DNA from: Desmodus rotundus | Lineage: Eukaryota > Chordata > Mammalia > Chiroptera > Phyllostomidae | Direction: 5' to 3' | DNA length: 64,000 bases | Assembly: GCF_022682495.2 (NCBI RefSeq) | Contig: NC_071389.1 | Span: forward strand, 174,282,056 to 174,346,055 | Shown: positions 11,576 through 23,084 of the stretch, one piece after another | Position numbering within the stretch: the first letter of the stretch is position 1 | How the letters are laid out: every line of letters starts with the position of its first letter | Translations under genes and position numbers: made by a program | The notes under the pieces: model-generated | What the model saw: only the letters and a program-made list of their open reading frames with translations | Databases searched by the model: none | Told to the model about the DNA's origin: nothing

Positions 11576-11837
11576 TGAAGTCCACAGTCCTAAGTAGACA
11601 ATAGACAGTTTTCTACCAGTGAGAGAAAGTTCTCATACATTTTGCAGGATGCATGATAATAGCCATCAATACTACAGACACTGGATCAACTTTATTTCCT
11701 CCCTGTCCCCTTGTCTCCCTCAATCTCCCTGCCCCTGTTCCTTCTGTTCCTTCAGGAGGAAGGTAGAGCTTTGTTTTCTCATAGCATGCTGATTAGCCTC
11801 CAGTGAACTCAAACAATTCAGGCATTATTTTACCATT

Positions 11838-12018
11838 GTTGCTCAAAGTTTGGCCCAAGAACCATCTCAAAATGTATCACAAGTAGTATTGATACTTATT
11901 AAAAAGGCAGGTTCATGGGTTCCACTATAGATCTACAGAATTAAAATCTCCGAGGATGATCTGAGACTGTTGTTCTAAACAAGCCCCCTAATGGTTATGA
12001 TGCCCTCAAAATTTTGAG
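11838..12018 (-). repeat. MER5-like hAT MITE remnant
   Basis: GCTCAAAGTTTGGCCCAAGA, ATCTCAAAATGTATCACAAG, 'aaggcaggttcatgggttcc', 'gaattaaaatctccgaggat' and a distal 'aacaagccccctaatggtta' follow the reversed MER5A order. The termini are degraded. Exact subfamily not established. Confidence 0.6.
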
Positions 12019-13325
12019 CTTGATTTAGACTTCGTGACTGGTTAGCATAGCTAGTTGGAGTAAAATCAACTTTACCTGGCAGTTCTACTTCTGCCCTTTC
12101 CTTACTTATTCATTGGTCTCAAACTATGAACAGCTAGACAACATGGGACTGTGGAGAAACATTCTGTATAGATGAAGTCTGGCTTATTACCCAAATCGGA
12201 AAACTAATTTTGAGTGGGTCATTTTTATTCACAATGGGCAATATGTGTTCCATTGGCATTTCTTGAATGAGTAAACATGCTTAACTTATAATCAAGACAT
12301 AGTATTAGTTTCCAAAAAGGGAAGCCCACAATGATACACACCCCAGTTCTTCATTAACTCATGCCTGACTCAGGTCCAAAGATCTTGAAGACAGCAGAGC
12401 CCGTGATTTACTGCACGCAGTGTCTTGCATGTTGCACTGTGGGTGGAGTCTTTTTACAAAATATGGTCACTAAACGCTCTCAATGGGCTAACCAAAGCCA
12501 ATTTATAAAAGTTGTACTTCAGCCATGGACACTGATTAGTATGATTTCTTCATCCACCCAATTCCTGAACTTCCAAACCTCTTAGCAGTTTTGATTCATT
12601 CTCAACCAAGCCAAAGCTAATAAAAGCATTTGAATCTTACTTTCACTCAACAGTATCTCTGAATCTGAATTAACTTTTATTTAATCTGTCAATGCCAGAA
12701 GTCTTATCTGACTTTTTTTTTTGCTAAACTATATAGAAACATTGGTGCTATATAGAAACATTGATAGAAAAAACATAACCCCCAAAAAGGAGTCAGCTTC
12801 CTTCTCTGAGAAATACTAATTAGTAGCCTGGTAGTCAGTGCTTGGAAGTGAGCACCAGGACCACCCCCTGCTCCTGCCCCCGCCCAGTGGACAGGCTCCA
12901 ATACCGTTTTCTCAGCAGGAACTGTGAGCCTGGACTGCTCCTTAGTTATGAGCAAGTTTTATTGTTTTTCCCTAAATGAAAATAAAATAGCCTCGTGGTA
13001 GAATGGAATTAGAGAAATGAGACTTCATTTGGGAGCTTGACTGAAACTCTTAAGAGAGGATATTTCTCAGTTTTCCATATTTTCTCTTTCAGACCATGGA
13101 TCCAGGAAAAATGACATGAATTCCATTGCCCTTTGTCCTCTCAGTCTGACTTCTACCTGGCAGGTGACCCAGGGTGCAAGTCAGTTTTCCTCCACTTTGA
13201 GCGGCATTCTGTGCTTCAGCTTCTCATCAGTAAAGAAACTCCTTTCATTTGCACTCTCCTTCCCTCTTTACAAAATCCTGATAATTAACTAAGTGTAGCC
13301 CTTTACTTTTAGGAGGGTTCCATTT
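12019..13325. other. Unique sequence, nothing recognised
   Basis: No gene supported. Within it, 12731-12763 holds a short tandem duplication of CTATATAGAAACATTGGTG and CTATATAGAAACATTGATAG. The 84-codon minus ORF at 12704-12955 has no recognisable motif. Confidence 0.4.
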
Positions 13326-13372
13326 TCCAAGGTTTGTTTTTGTTTTGTTTTGTTTTGTTTTGTTTTGTTTTG
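13326..13372. repeat. (TTTTG)n microsatellite
   Basis: About eight consecutive TTTTG units. On the complement this reads (CAAAA)n, which often comes from a retrotransposon tail, but no attached element is recognised. Confidence 0.95.
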
Positions 13373-13644
13373 GGGTGAAGCATTTGGTCATTAAGCATAA
13401 TTCTCTCTCCTGGAAAACTTCCCTCCTTCCCAACAAAAGAAAGAGCTGAGAGAGTTAAATAAGTTTTCGTTAACTCTGAGTAGATTATAGGATATATTGA
13501 AAGTAAAACTAAATCTTTCTATTTTCCATTTTAACTAGGCCAAAGATTTTTGAAGATTTAAAATACTTTTTAAACTTTTAGTTGCCTCCCAAATTCCTAA
13601 TATATTTGACATTTTTTCTGTAACAACTATATCTTAGGCTCTTT

Positions 13645-13840
13645 CATATATATAGAATATCACTTAAGCTTTTTGACAAATCTGAGGACAGTATTATTAT
13701 CCCTATTTTACAAACAAGGGCCTGAGGTTCTGGAAGACAACGCAGGGTTGTCTAATGTCACAAAGCAAGTAAGTAATAGAAATCAAATTCAAATCCTGGG
13801 CTCCTAACTCTAAGTTCAATATTTAGTCAATTGTCCTGTA
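13645..13840 (-). repeat. MIR SINE fragment
   Basis: CAGTATTATTATCCCTATTT, TACAAACAAGGGCCTGAGGT, 'gtctaatgtcacaaagcaag', TAAGTAATAGAAATCAAATT and 'caaatcctgggctcctaact' follow the reversed MIR consensus. Confidence 0.8.
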
Positions 13841-14944
13841 GTTATTACTTAGATATGTACAACTGCTGAGAATAAATAAATGATCAAAATTCAGAGCTTC
13901 TGCCATGCTGGAGAATCTCAGACACTTTATATCCTTCACTCTGTGTAGCAGTTTTGCATGTATCTCGCAAGGTTGGCATGCTCCCATCTTTTCATTCTTC
14001 CCGATTCACATTTGTTTCACCTGCAGAAGTTATAATAGCCATATCCACAGACTTGCTTCCTTTCTAGAGCTTTTCAGAAAACTAGTACTTGGAGGGGATT
14101 ATTGAGCTAAATACTCAATGGCACAGAGCGATATGACCCAAAGAAGTCCTCCCACTGCACTCAGGCTCTAAGTCACCCATGTCCAGCACTCTGCAGTTGC
14201 CGGGGTCAGGCGATGCTGTTAAGCAAACCAGAACTTGTGCAGAATCTTTCTAAAGGTTCCCTGCAAATTGCATTGTTTTTATAACTGCCAGTTAAGTGAT
14301 GCCTCCGCTGCATTTGAGGCAGAGTGGGGACATCCAGTGGTCACAAAGGTTGATAACAACTGAAATATCACTTCAATGATATGTTATGATTTGATACAAA
14401 CTCTTATGCTGCAAAGGGTCTTAAAACATTTTTGATTCTGTTAATTTTTTAATTATTGTAAGTGGGACCCTCTGGCAGCTAGCATACTTGTGTTTAGAGT
14501 TCAATTGGCAAGTACATCCCCCCTCAAAATCATGTTTTTTGGTAACTGGGTCTTATTCCATTGCTCAGAATGATCTACCACATTAAACCTAAGTACATGA
14601 TGCCATTCACTTCTTCAAAAAAGACTGAACATAATAAACACTTTGGCTCCGTCCATTCATATGGATAACGTTCCGGCCCCAGGGTGTGCATAGTACACCA
14701 ATATTGAAAAGAGTCATCCTTTTGACAATACCCAGAAAAATGAAAACCTTTGAGGGGTCAAGAGGTCTCATTGACCAGCTAGTACAGTTTGGGAATTAAA
14801 ATCTTTCAGTGAGGAAAGACCACATTCACCTTGAATACAAAGCTCATGCCGACAGTTCCTCTAACGATCCTTCTAGAACATACTTTCCTTCTGAGATCGG
14901 CCATCTCTGTTTTGTAGTAATGCAACATCATGTTTTAGGATTGC
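13841..14944. other. Unique sequence, nothing recognised
   Basis: No gene or repeat recognised. Short ORFs such as 13905-14105 plus have no identifiable domain. Confidence 0.4.
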
Positions 14945-15115
14945 TTCGGAAAGACTGAGGATCAAGGGGCCAGTGTTCCAGCTCTGACTTTCCCACTTGT
15001 GAACCATCTAACCCCACATGAGTCAGCACACATTCAAACTCAGCTTTTTCATCTGTAAAATGAGTAAATCAGATAACCTCTCTGGGTCTGTCATTATAAA
15101 ACATGCCCTCACCCC
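14945..15115 (+). repeat. MIR SINE fragment
   Basis: A MIR core in forward order: CCAGCTCTGACTTTCCCACT, 'gtgaaccatctaacccc', TTTTTCATCTGTAAAATGAG and 'cagataacctctctgggtct'. Diverged, with a small insertion in the middle. Confidence 0.65.
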
Positions 15116-15439
15116 ATTTCCTTATCTGTAATTTATCTGTTTATCTAGTATTATGACTGTACAAAAGTCATCTGACACCTCGAGGTCTTTGTAAAGCTCC
15201 TCTCCTTCTAAAAGAAAGAGCCACAGAAGTTTCATTAGCAGAAGAACCTCTGTACTTAGGAAATTATTTAACAGTGTTTAGGCTAGATGATACATGGCAC
15301 AGAAATGCCTTGTAGTGTATCCTCCTCTACACTCCCAAGTACTTTATTATACCTCCTACCTTTTGTGACGTGCAGAAAAGAGGAAGCTGAAGTGAGAACC
15401 CAGGAATCCTGCACTCTCACTCTCTGCTCTAAACAATAA
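15116..15439. other. Unique sequence, nothing recognised
   Basis: No gene or repeat recognised. It flanks the putative regulatory block on its left. Confidence 0.4.
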
Positions 15440-16545
15440 TCATCATGAGTTCTGAGAAAAGCAGAAGAAAAATGAGCAGTGCGGCTGCTCCCGCCATGCT
15501 TCTCAACAGTTTGCCACAAAATGCATTGGAAGACCTTTCGTATTTCTCCCCTGCCAACACAGGAATAGGAGGCAGATCAGCAGTGAGGGACGTCACAGAA
15601 ATTTGCTTTCTCTGTCTTAAGAAGAGCCATTCTATTTCTTGCCCGAAGTTTAACTTGATTATGCATTCATTAAAGACGAGTGATGGCGATGATTAAACAA
15701 AAACATCTTTAAAATGCAGAGTTCATTTCAGCCCATTTGGTTTTGTTACACACAAATTGGATTTGCATTGCATCCCGCACAGCAGGTACTCCACTTGAAA
15801 TCAAAGACAGATGCTTTTATGGGATTAAAAAGAAAACCTAGGGGGAGGGGGAGCGGGCTAGAGATTGAGATATTTTGCATTTCGGTAATAATGGCTCCAA
15901 AATGAAATACTGATCATATAGCCGCTTTATCCATATAAGTGTTTGGGCTATAATTAAAAGGAAACAAGAACCCCCCATCACAATTGGAATCATTGTCAAA
16001 GAACATTTAATTTGCAGGGGGGGAAAGTGACTTTTCTCATAAATGTCTAATAATACCTTAGCATATTCGAAATTTAATCATAAGTGGTTTAGAATTAAAC
16101 CATTTGAATTATTGCTGAAACATTTCAAGTGGTGACATTAAATGCTTTGTTTGAAATTAGCCATTAATTCGAAAGTCTTGTCTGAGCTGCTGTGAGAGTT
16201 TAACTCCTTGTCTGTAAACAGAAGTCCCCGGTTCTCAACACCATGTAATTAATCTTCATTCCTCTAGAATACTCATATTGCTGGCTATTTACTCTGATAC
16301 CTTTGGCTAAACTATTCTGCATGCTATAATTTTATAATTGATATCATGGGCTGTTTCACAATTCTTATGTACCTATCAGCTTGTTGGACGTCTGTTGGGA
16401 GCACGAAGTAAAAATAGATTGACAGAGGCTGCGTGTGCCTCACCTTTCCATTACTTCCAAGGAATTTTGTAGTCAATATAGTTAATCACTTACAATGTCT
16501 TGCAGAGGGTCTTACTCTATAACAGGGTTATATTAACATTTCTCA
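15440..16545. promoter_or_regulatory. Candidate conserved non-coding regulatory element
   Basis: About 1.1 kb without any recognisable repeat, dense in strings resembling developmental transcription-factor sites. These include ATTTGCAT (octamer-like, near 15763), TTAATTCGAAAG and TAATTAATC (homeodomain type), CTGTAAACAGA (forkhead type, near 16213) and CATTGTCAAAG (SOX type). It also has long runs with little low-complexity drift. This texture is typical of vertebrate enhancer-like conserved elements, but conservation cannot be seen from one sequence. The plus-strand 83-codon ORF at 15445-15696 has no recognised domain and is probably incidental. Confidence 0.35.
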
Positions 16546-16565
16546 TCTATTTAATGATTGCATCT

Positions 16566-17030
16566 TATGGTAGACGCATTGCACTGATGGCCCCAATTAT
16601 TGGCCTCCCTGTATCTGTGCTCATTGCAATGTAAATTTGCACATCCCTCCACGAAGAGGTGGAATCTATTTCCCCACCTCTTGAATCTGAGCTAGGCTTG
16701 TGCTTTGCTTTTGTTAATAGGGTTTGGTGGGGGAAAAAAACGATATGCCAGTTCTAAGCCTGGGCTCTGGAGGCCTTGCAAATTCAGCTCTTTCTCTTGA
16801 AACCCTGACCCTGCCAGGAGAACAAACCCAGGCTCGCCTGAGGGAAAATAAGAGATGTGTGGCCCCGTCACTCCGTAAGTACTGCCAACATCTAATCTAC
16901 CCCCAGGTGCAGAGCTGCCTAGCCAAAATGCAGCTGACCCAGACAGACTCTGCCTGGCTGAGTTCAAGAGAAAAATTCATTGATTTGGAAGGTGCTTGAT
17001 TACACAGCAATGGGTGATAATGATACATGG
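16566..17030 (+). repeat. Probable old LTR (MaLR/ERVL-like), family uncertain
   Basis: The order is a GGTAGACGCATTGCACTGAT head, GAAGAGGTGGAATCTATTTC, CTTGAATCTGAGCTAGGCTT, 'gagggaaaataagagatgtg' and a distal GATTACACAGCAATGGGTGA. This resembles a class of mammalian LTRs that end in TTACACAGCAATAGATAAC. I cannot assign a subfamily. The 91-codon ORFs found here on both strands are within the repeat and are not genes. Confidence 0.5.
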
Positions 17031-17540
17031 CTGGATCACATTTTTTAGGTAACATTTAATTTGGACTTTAAATGATGAGTATGATTTTTGATGTTTACCA
17101 CAATACTTACATCACAGTGTGTGTTCCATAAACACTTATTAATTGATAGTTGAGTGGATATTTATCTATTTTAGACTGTTGGTCACCATGTTGTAATAAA
17201 AGCTTATAACACGTAACTATGCCCTTCATACCTTTGTAAGATTCTTGGGTTGGGAGGGGATCGAAGAAAGCATAGTGTCTCACTCTTTCTCACTGAGGTT
17301 ATTGCCTGTAAAAAGTGACCCAGAAACATGGATAAAGGATTTGTTGGATAGAAAAGCCAGACTCTTCTGCAAGTGGTTTACCTGGCCTGAAAATTCATGT
17401 GTATCATACCTTGATGACATTTAAAAATCTTTATGGAAGATTAATTCCACATTCAAGTATGGATATCATTTTCCAGTGATCTGAAAACCTTTCAAAAGAA
17501 GGATGTTTCCCAAAATGCTGAACCTACTGAAACATAGAAT
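17031..17540. other. Unique sequence, nothing recognised
   Basis: AT-rich, no gene or repeat recognised. Confidence 0.4.
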
Positions 17541-17544
17541 TGGA

Positions 17545-17800
17545 ATAAATTTTAGAGATTACCTTGCCCAGCCTCCTGGCTCATACAGAAACCTCCACCT
17601 CAATTTCCCCAAAAGGTAATAATTGTAATTGTAATTCATGTACACTTACTAAGTTAGATCCTGTTCTGAGTATCAGCTATGTATTAGTTCTTCACAATTA
17701 TAGTGTCCAAAGTCATGTGCCTAGTATGTGGCAGAGATGGAATTCAAACTCTAGAGCCTACTCTTTTAGCTAAGAAATGGTTCTACACTGTTAACAACTA
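17545..17800 (-). repeat. MIR SINE fragment(s)
   Basis: The first part (TTTTAGAGATTACCTTGCCC to 'caatttccccaaaag') and the second part ('acttactaagttagatcctg', 'tgtattagttcttcac', GTGGCAGAGATGGAATTCAA) both fit reversed MIR pieces. They may be two overlapping fragments or one rearranged copy. Confidence 0.6.
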
Positions 17801-18640
17801 GAGCCATTCATTGAAGATTGAGCTACCTTGTGGTGAGGTGCGCTCTTCCCCTCCCCCAGAAATCTTTACAGCCTTCCCATTGCCTACCTCACTATTTCAA
17901 TTCAGAGACTAGGCTTCAACGATGCCTAGTTTCTAAGATGGCAACTGATTTTTACATTGTGGTTGGTTGGTGTATGGCTAATTGGTTAGATAATTTTAAG
18001 TAGAAAAATTGACTCCAAAAACTTACACATTGAATTAATAAAACTACAAATATTTTTCAAGCTATTCTATAAACATGTCATAAACTTTTGTTCTTTACCT
18101 ACGTGTAAGGTCCCAGTTAGTGCTTGGAAGGGCATATGAGTCAAGAAAATTTCATTGTTAGCTTATCATAAACATAGAGAACACAGAAGATGATGTAAAT
18201 TCATTATTTTTCTCAATGAATTCCTTTCCAATTCATCCAGAGTCTGCCTCAGAGAAGTGTCCAACATCACCTCACAGCTGGCCCTCTCCCAAGTTTCTAC
18301 CTCCACGTTGGTGATACGTCTGTACCTGAAGTCGTGATACCTCTTCTCTGGTCTGGACAAGGTACCCACACACAGTAAAGGATGTCTTCCAGATGCTTCA
18401 AAGCATCTGAAACACCAATACACTATCCTCTTGCTAATATCGTCCAACTCTCATTGAAAAACTTAATTGTTTCACTAAAAAAAATCTGCTTCTTCAATTT
18501 GCATGGGGTTTTGTTTGTTTGTGTGGGGTAACTTTCAAAGTTTTTGTCAATAAGCTGCTGGACCTTTATAAAGATCATAGCTTACGTGTCTGATTGCATT
18601 TAAGTCTCTTGATAACAACAGTAAGAGTAGATTACATGTA
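17801..18640. other. Unique sequence with an unassigned minus-strand ORF
   Basis: A minus-strand ORF of 93 codons (18166-18447) has a varied, protein-like composition, including the stretch ETWERASCEVMLDTSLRQTL. I do not recognise it and there are no flanking features of a gene. It may be a relic of a processed pseudogene or chance. Nothing else is recognised here. Confidence 0.3.
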
Positions 18641-18985
18641 CTTGATTCTTGAACAACATGGGTTTGATCTGCGTTGATCCAACTATATGCAGAGTTTCTC
18701 AATAAATACACAGTTAATTCTCAGTATGCCCGAGTTTCACAACTGCAAATTCAACTAAGTGTGGATGGAAAAGTGCATTGTACATTGATGGTTGCGGGTC
18801 TGTGGATGTGACAAGTCTACTGCATGCAGTAGGTCTTTGTGTCTGTGGAGGTCCTGGAGCCAATCCCTCAAGGGTACTGAGGGGCAACTATACTTAATTT
18901 GGGGGGGAGTCAAAAGGTTTATGCACGTTTTCAACAGCATGAGTTCAATGCCCCTAACATCTGAGTTGTTCCAGGGTCAACTATA
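18641..18985. mobile_element. Tigger-type (TcMar) non-autonomous DNA transposon
   Basis: The left end CTTGATTCTTGAACAACATG and the right end GTTGTTCCAGGGTCAACTAT are inverted relatives of each other. Inside are 'ggggcaactatacttaattt', GGGGGGGAGTCAAAAGGTTT and 'caatgcccctaacatctgag', matching the mammalian Tigger MITE body. A flanking TA (18639-18640) fits TA target duplication. No transposase ORF remains. Confidence 0.75.
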
Positions 18986-19138
18986 TACATTTTATTTATT
19001 TATTTTTATTTTGTTACTCTATGTAAGACATTTGTCAAGTACTGTGAAATATTATATATATATATATAATTAGTAGCTAACTATATGTAATACATAATAT
19101 CACATATATGTGTGTAATTTTTTTCTCATAACAATTAC
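18986..19138. repeat. AT-rich low complexity with (TA)n
   Basis: TTTATTTATTTATTTTTATT near 18992, then a short TATATATATATATA run near 19054-19068, then TA-rich sequence up to the HAL1 insertion site. Confidence 0.75.
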
Positions 19139-19552
19139 AGAAGGCAGGATTTGTTTAAGTACATTTTATTGATTATGCTATTACAATTGTCCCAATTTTT
19201 CCCACTTTGCCCCCCTCTGCCCAGTACTCTCCTTCCCTCTAGAGATTAGCACCCCCTTAGTGCATGTCCATGGGTCATGCATATAAGTTCTTCGGCTTCT
19301 CCATTTCCTACACTATTCGTAACATTCCCCTGTCTATTTTGTACCTACCAATTATGCTTCTTATTCCCTGTAACTTTTCCCCCATTCTCCCCCTTCTCTT
19401 TCTCAGCTGACAATCCTCCATGTGATCTCCAGTTCTATGATTCTGTTCTTGTTCTAGTTGTTTGCTTAGTTTGTTTTTGTGTTTTAGATTTAGTTGTGGA
19501 TAGTTGTGAATTTGTTATCATTTTAATGTTTACAGTTTCAACCTTCTTTTTC

Positions 19553-19858
19553 TTAGATAAGACCCTTTAACATTTCATATAATAAGGGTTTGGTGATGCT
19601 GAACTCCCTTAGCTTTACCTTGTCTGGGAAGCACTTTATCTGCCCTTCCATTCTAAATGATAACTTTGCTGGGTAGAGTAATCTTAGTTGTAGGTTCTTG
19701 CTTTTTATCACTTTGTATATTTCTTTCCAGTCCTTTTTTGCCTGCAAAGTTTCTTTTGAGAAATCAGCTGATAGTCTTATGGGAGCTCCTTTGCAGGTAA
19801 CTGTCTCCTTTCCTATTGCTGCTTTTAAGATTCTCTCTTTATCTTTAACCTTTGGCAT
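19553..19858 (-). pseudogene. HAL1/L1 ORF1 C-terminal domain fragment
   Basis: 101 codons containing the conserved ORF1p C-terminal motifs: PIRLSADFSKETLQAKKDW (the region corresponding to the L1 'adls-ETLQARReW' motif) and YPAKLSF near the end. It terminates at LKGLI, about 400 bp before the element's 3' end. The frame stays open a little upstream of the first Met, through HIIIK. Because 3'UTR follows immediately, this defines the half-L1 structure. Confidence 0.85.
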
Positions 19859-20147
19859 TTTAATTATGATGTGTCTTGGTGTGGCCCTCTGGGTCCAACT
19901 TCTTTGGGAGTCTCTGAGCTTCCTGGACTTGCATGTCTAGTTCCTTTGCCAGATTGAGGAAGTTTTCCTTCATTATTTTTTCAAAAAAGTTTTCAATTTC
20001 TTGCTCTTCCTCTTCTCTTTCTGGCACCCTTATGATTTGGATGTTGGCCCTTTTGGAGATGTCCCAGAGTTTTCTTAAACTCTCTTCATTTTTTTGAATT
20101 CTTGTTTCTTCATTTTGTTCTGGTTGAATGTTTATTTCTTCCTCATG

Positions 20148-20441
20148 TTACAAATTATTGGTTTGAATCCTGGTTTCCTTCCCTTCACTGTTGGTTTCCT
20201 TTGGATTTTTCTTTATTTCCCTTAATAGAGCCTGCATTTCTTCCCTTATGTTTTTGCTGTATTCAATGATACCTTTGAACATTCTGACCACCAGTGTTTT
20301 GTACTCTGTATCTGATAGGTTAGCTTCCCCCATATCTCTTAGTTCTTTTCCTGGGGTTCTGTTTGCTCCTTCATTTGGGCCATATTTTTTTGGCTCCTCA
20401 TTTTGGAAGCCTCCCTGTGTCTGTGTACTAGGTAGAGCCAC
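20148..20441 (-). pseudogene. HAL1/L1 ORF1 N-terminal fragment
   Basis: This is the 5' part of ORF1 in the half-L1, a 97-codon open stretch. The N-terminal half is polar. It is followed by a helical, charged segment (FKGIIEYSKNIREEMQALLR) that fits the start of the L1 ORF1p coiled coil. A TAA stop at the end of this stretch and later frame changes separate it from the C-terminal part. The homologous element at 57.3-57.5 kb has the same layout with different breaks. ORF1p is an RNA-binding chaperone of the retrotransposition particle. This copy cannot make it. Confidence 0.7.
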
Positions 20442-21198
20442 TTTGATTTCTACTCATAGAGAACCTATTACATTGTATGTGGCAGAGACTTAGGTATTCA
20501 CCAGGGTAAGGAAACGACTTCACCATTTTGTGGCTCTGTGGGGGGGGGAGGGGTTGAAGAGGGGACATGCCACTGCTGGCTAATTTCTGGGGGCCTGCCT
20601 GGTACTCACCCTTTTTCCAGTCATTTTACCACTTCCCATATGCAACTGGTGCCCCACCAGCTGCTGTCCTGGTTCTGGATCCCAGAGTGGGTGGGTTTTC
20701 ATATCTTCTGGCCTCCCCTGAGATACTGATAGTTTCTTCCACTGCCTCAACTCCCACTGGGTTTATAGCCAGAGGTTATGAGGCTTTATTTTTTTCCCAG
20801 TACTGGAACCCTAGGCTGCGCAGTCTGTCCTGGGGCTGTGTTTGCTTGCTCACAAGGTGTCCCCCTAATTTTTACCCACCACACGTGAATGTGGAACCAC
20901 CAGTTCCACTGGCTGCTGCCGCCTTCCTCCCTCCAACTTGCCACAGCCACACTACATCCTCCCTGCCCTGACTCTCCATCCCAGCCCCTCCTACCCATCT
21001 GGATGAATATAGCTTCTTCTTCAAATCCTCAGTTTTCGGAATACTGCACAGTTCTGGGTGTTTTTCTGGGTGATTTTCTGACAGGTCTGGGTGTTTTTGT
21101 TTTTAAGTTAATTGTGTTCCTTCTTACAGTTTTGCAATGAGGTGAAGTGTGGCTACCTAAGCCTCTATCTTGACCAGAAGCCTCAGGAGGCAGAATTT

Positions 21199-22895
21199 CT
21201 AAAGTCAACTATATTGAAGTGTAATTTTAAGCAATAATATGCATTCATGTCAAGTTTGACGAGTTTTGGTAAATGAATACATCAGGTAACCACCATCTAA
21301 ATAAAGATGCAAGACATTTAAAAATATTCCCTTGAACCACTTTTAAGTAACCCTACACCTTTTTCCCATCCAGGCAACCACTGATTTAATTTCTGCCACA
21401 TAATTACTTTTCCTATACCAGAATTTCACTTAAGTAAAAGTATATAGTACATACTCTTTTTTGTCTGTTTTTTCCTCAGTAATCTATTTGGAGATTAATC
21501 AATATTACTGTGTCAGTAGTTCATTCCTTCTTATTGCTGAGTACTATCCCAGTGTTTGGCTATAACACAATTTGTTTATTCATCACCTGTGGACAGATAT
21601 TTGAGTTGTTTCCAGTTTAGGGCCATTACCAAAAAAAAGATTGTTATGAGCATTTTTGTACATATCTTTTATGGGACATAGGTTGTATTTTTCTTGGCTA
21701 TGTCTAGAAGAAGAACTGTTGAGCATATGGTAAGTATATATTTAACTTTATAAGAAACTGTCAAACTGTTTTCCAAAGTGATTGTACTATTTTACATTCT
21801 CATAAGCATAATAAAAAATTTCCCTTTCTTTCCTTGTTCCATGTCCTCACCAACACTAGGTATGATCAGTCTTTTATTTGTAACCATTCAAGTGCATGTG
21901 AAGTAGTATTCATTTTGTTTTCTCTTTTAATTTCCCTAATAACTAATGATGCTCAACATCTCGTGTATTTACTAACCATGGCACATCTTCTGTTCAAATC
22001 TTTTGCTTATTTTGGAGGGTGTTCTGTCTCTTAGAAAGTTGTGAAAACATTTGATCTATTCTGAATTCTGCTTCTTTGTTAGACATTGCAAATACTTTTC
22101 CTCAATTTGTTGCTTTCCTTTTCATTTACTCAATGGTGTATTTTGAAGAACAGAAGCTTTTAACTTTGATGTAACCCAATTTATCAACTTTTTTCTTGTT
22201 TATTTTTATAGTTTACAAAATCTGTCTATTCCAATGTTAAAAAATCTTTTTTCTATATTTTCTTCTAGGTGTTCTAGAGTTTTATCACATCTTTATATCT
22301 ATGATCCAGATCCAGTTGATTTTAGTATATTTTGTGAAGTAAGGATAGACACTCATTTTCCTCCCTTACAGTAATTCAGTGTTTTTTAAGTTCATTAAAA
22401 GGACTATCCTTCCCCCACTAAATTACCCTAGCACCTTTTCTGTGAATCGATTGACAATGTGTCCATCTATTCTGTTCCATTAATCTATATGCCTGTCATT
22501 ATGCCAATTTCACACTGTGCTGATTATGATAGTTTTATATTAAGTCTTGAAATCAGGTGGCATAAATTCTTCATCTTCTTTCTCTTTTTCAAAATTGTTT
22601 TGTCTCTTCCAGATCCTTTGCCCCTCCTTATAAGTTTAGAATCAAGTCATCATTTTCTATAAACATCATACTCACACTAATATTTTTTATTGACATTAGG
22701 TTGACTTTGTATATCAATTTGTAAAGAATTATTCTTAACTGTATTAAATTTTCCAGTCTATGGATACAATATATCCTTCCCTTTATGTAGTTCTTCTTTA
22801 ATTTCTCTATTTGTTCTTTTGATTCCCACTGTATAGGTCTTGCACATATTTCAGCAAATTTCCTCTAAGTATTTCTGGAATTATTAACTACACTT
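21199..22895 (-). mobile_element. Ancient L1 (L1M-type), 3' part
   Basis: Plus-strand landmarks of a reversed L1 3' half: TTCATTCCTTCTTATTGCTG, CTGTGGACAGATATTTGAGT, GGCTATGTCTAGAAGAAGAA, 'cattctgaattctgcttc'-like text, ATGTAACCCAATTTATCAAC, 'ctattctgttccattaatct' and 'aattgtaaagaattattctt'-like text. Many stops. The HAL1 insertion sits exactly at its left boundary, so its own 3' terminus may be cut or displaced by that insertion. Confidence 0.8.
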
Positions 22896-22904
22896 TTAAA
22901 ATGA

Positions 22905-23030
22905 AAGAAAGGTGATCAGAAAGATTATGTAGTTCATCCAAGGTCACAGAGATAGCAAGTGGCTAAACCAAGATTTGAATCTGGAAGTGGCTGAATCCAA
23001 AGACCATGTTCTTCACCACTTGGCCAGCAA
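22905..23030 (-). repeat. MIR SINE fragment
   Basis: 'tcatccaaggtcacagagat', AGCAAGTGGCTAAACCAAGA, 'tttgaatctggaagtgg' and CCATGTTCTTCACCACTTGG follow the reversed MIR 5' half. Confidence 0.75.
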
Positions 23031-23084
23031 CTGACAGAGCAAAAATAGACAGAGGGACTTGAACCAAAGAGAATGCTCTTTCAA

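Larger units (their letters stand above)
19153..21184 (-). mobile_element. Complete ORF2-less half-L1 (HAL1-like) retrotransposon
   Basis: On the minus strand the order is a GC-rich 5'UTR beginning AGGCTTCTGGTCAAGATAGA, then ORF1, then directly a short C/G-rich 3'UTR and A-rich 3' terminus (complement of GTACATTTTATTGATTATGC). Nothing resembling ORF2 (endonuclease or reverse transcriptase) lies between ORF1 and the 3' end. Both ends are fixed by target-site duplications AGAAGGCAGGATTT (19139-19152) and AGGAGGCAGAATTT (21185-21198), agreeing at 12 of 14 positions. So it is a full insertion of about 2.03 kb, not a truncated or internally deleted assembly fragment. ORF1 is broken, so the copy is inactive. 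The family is L1-derived and was mobilised in trans. Confidence 0.85.

Noticed and set aside
20567..20971. 134-codon plus-strand ORF
   Set aside because: It is the antisense of the half-L1 GC-rich 5'UTR.
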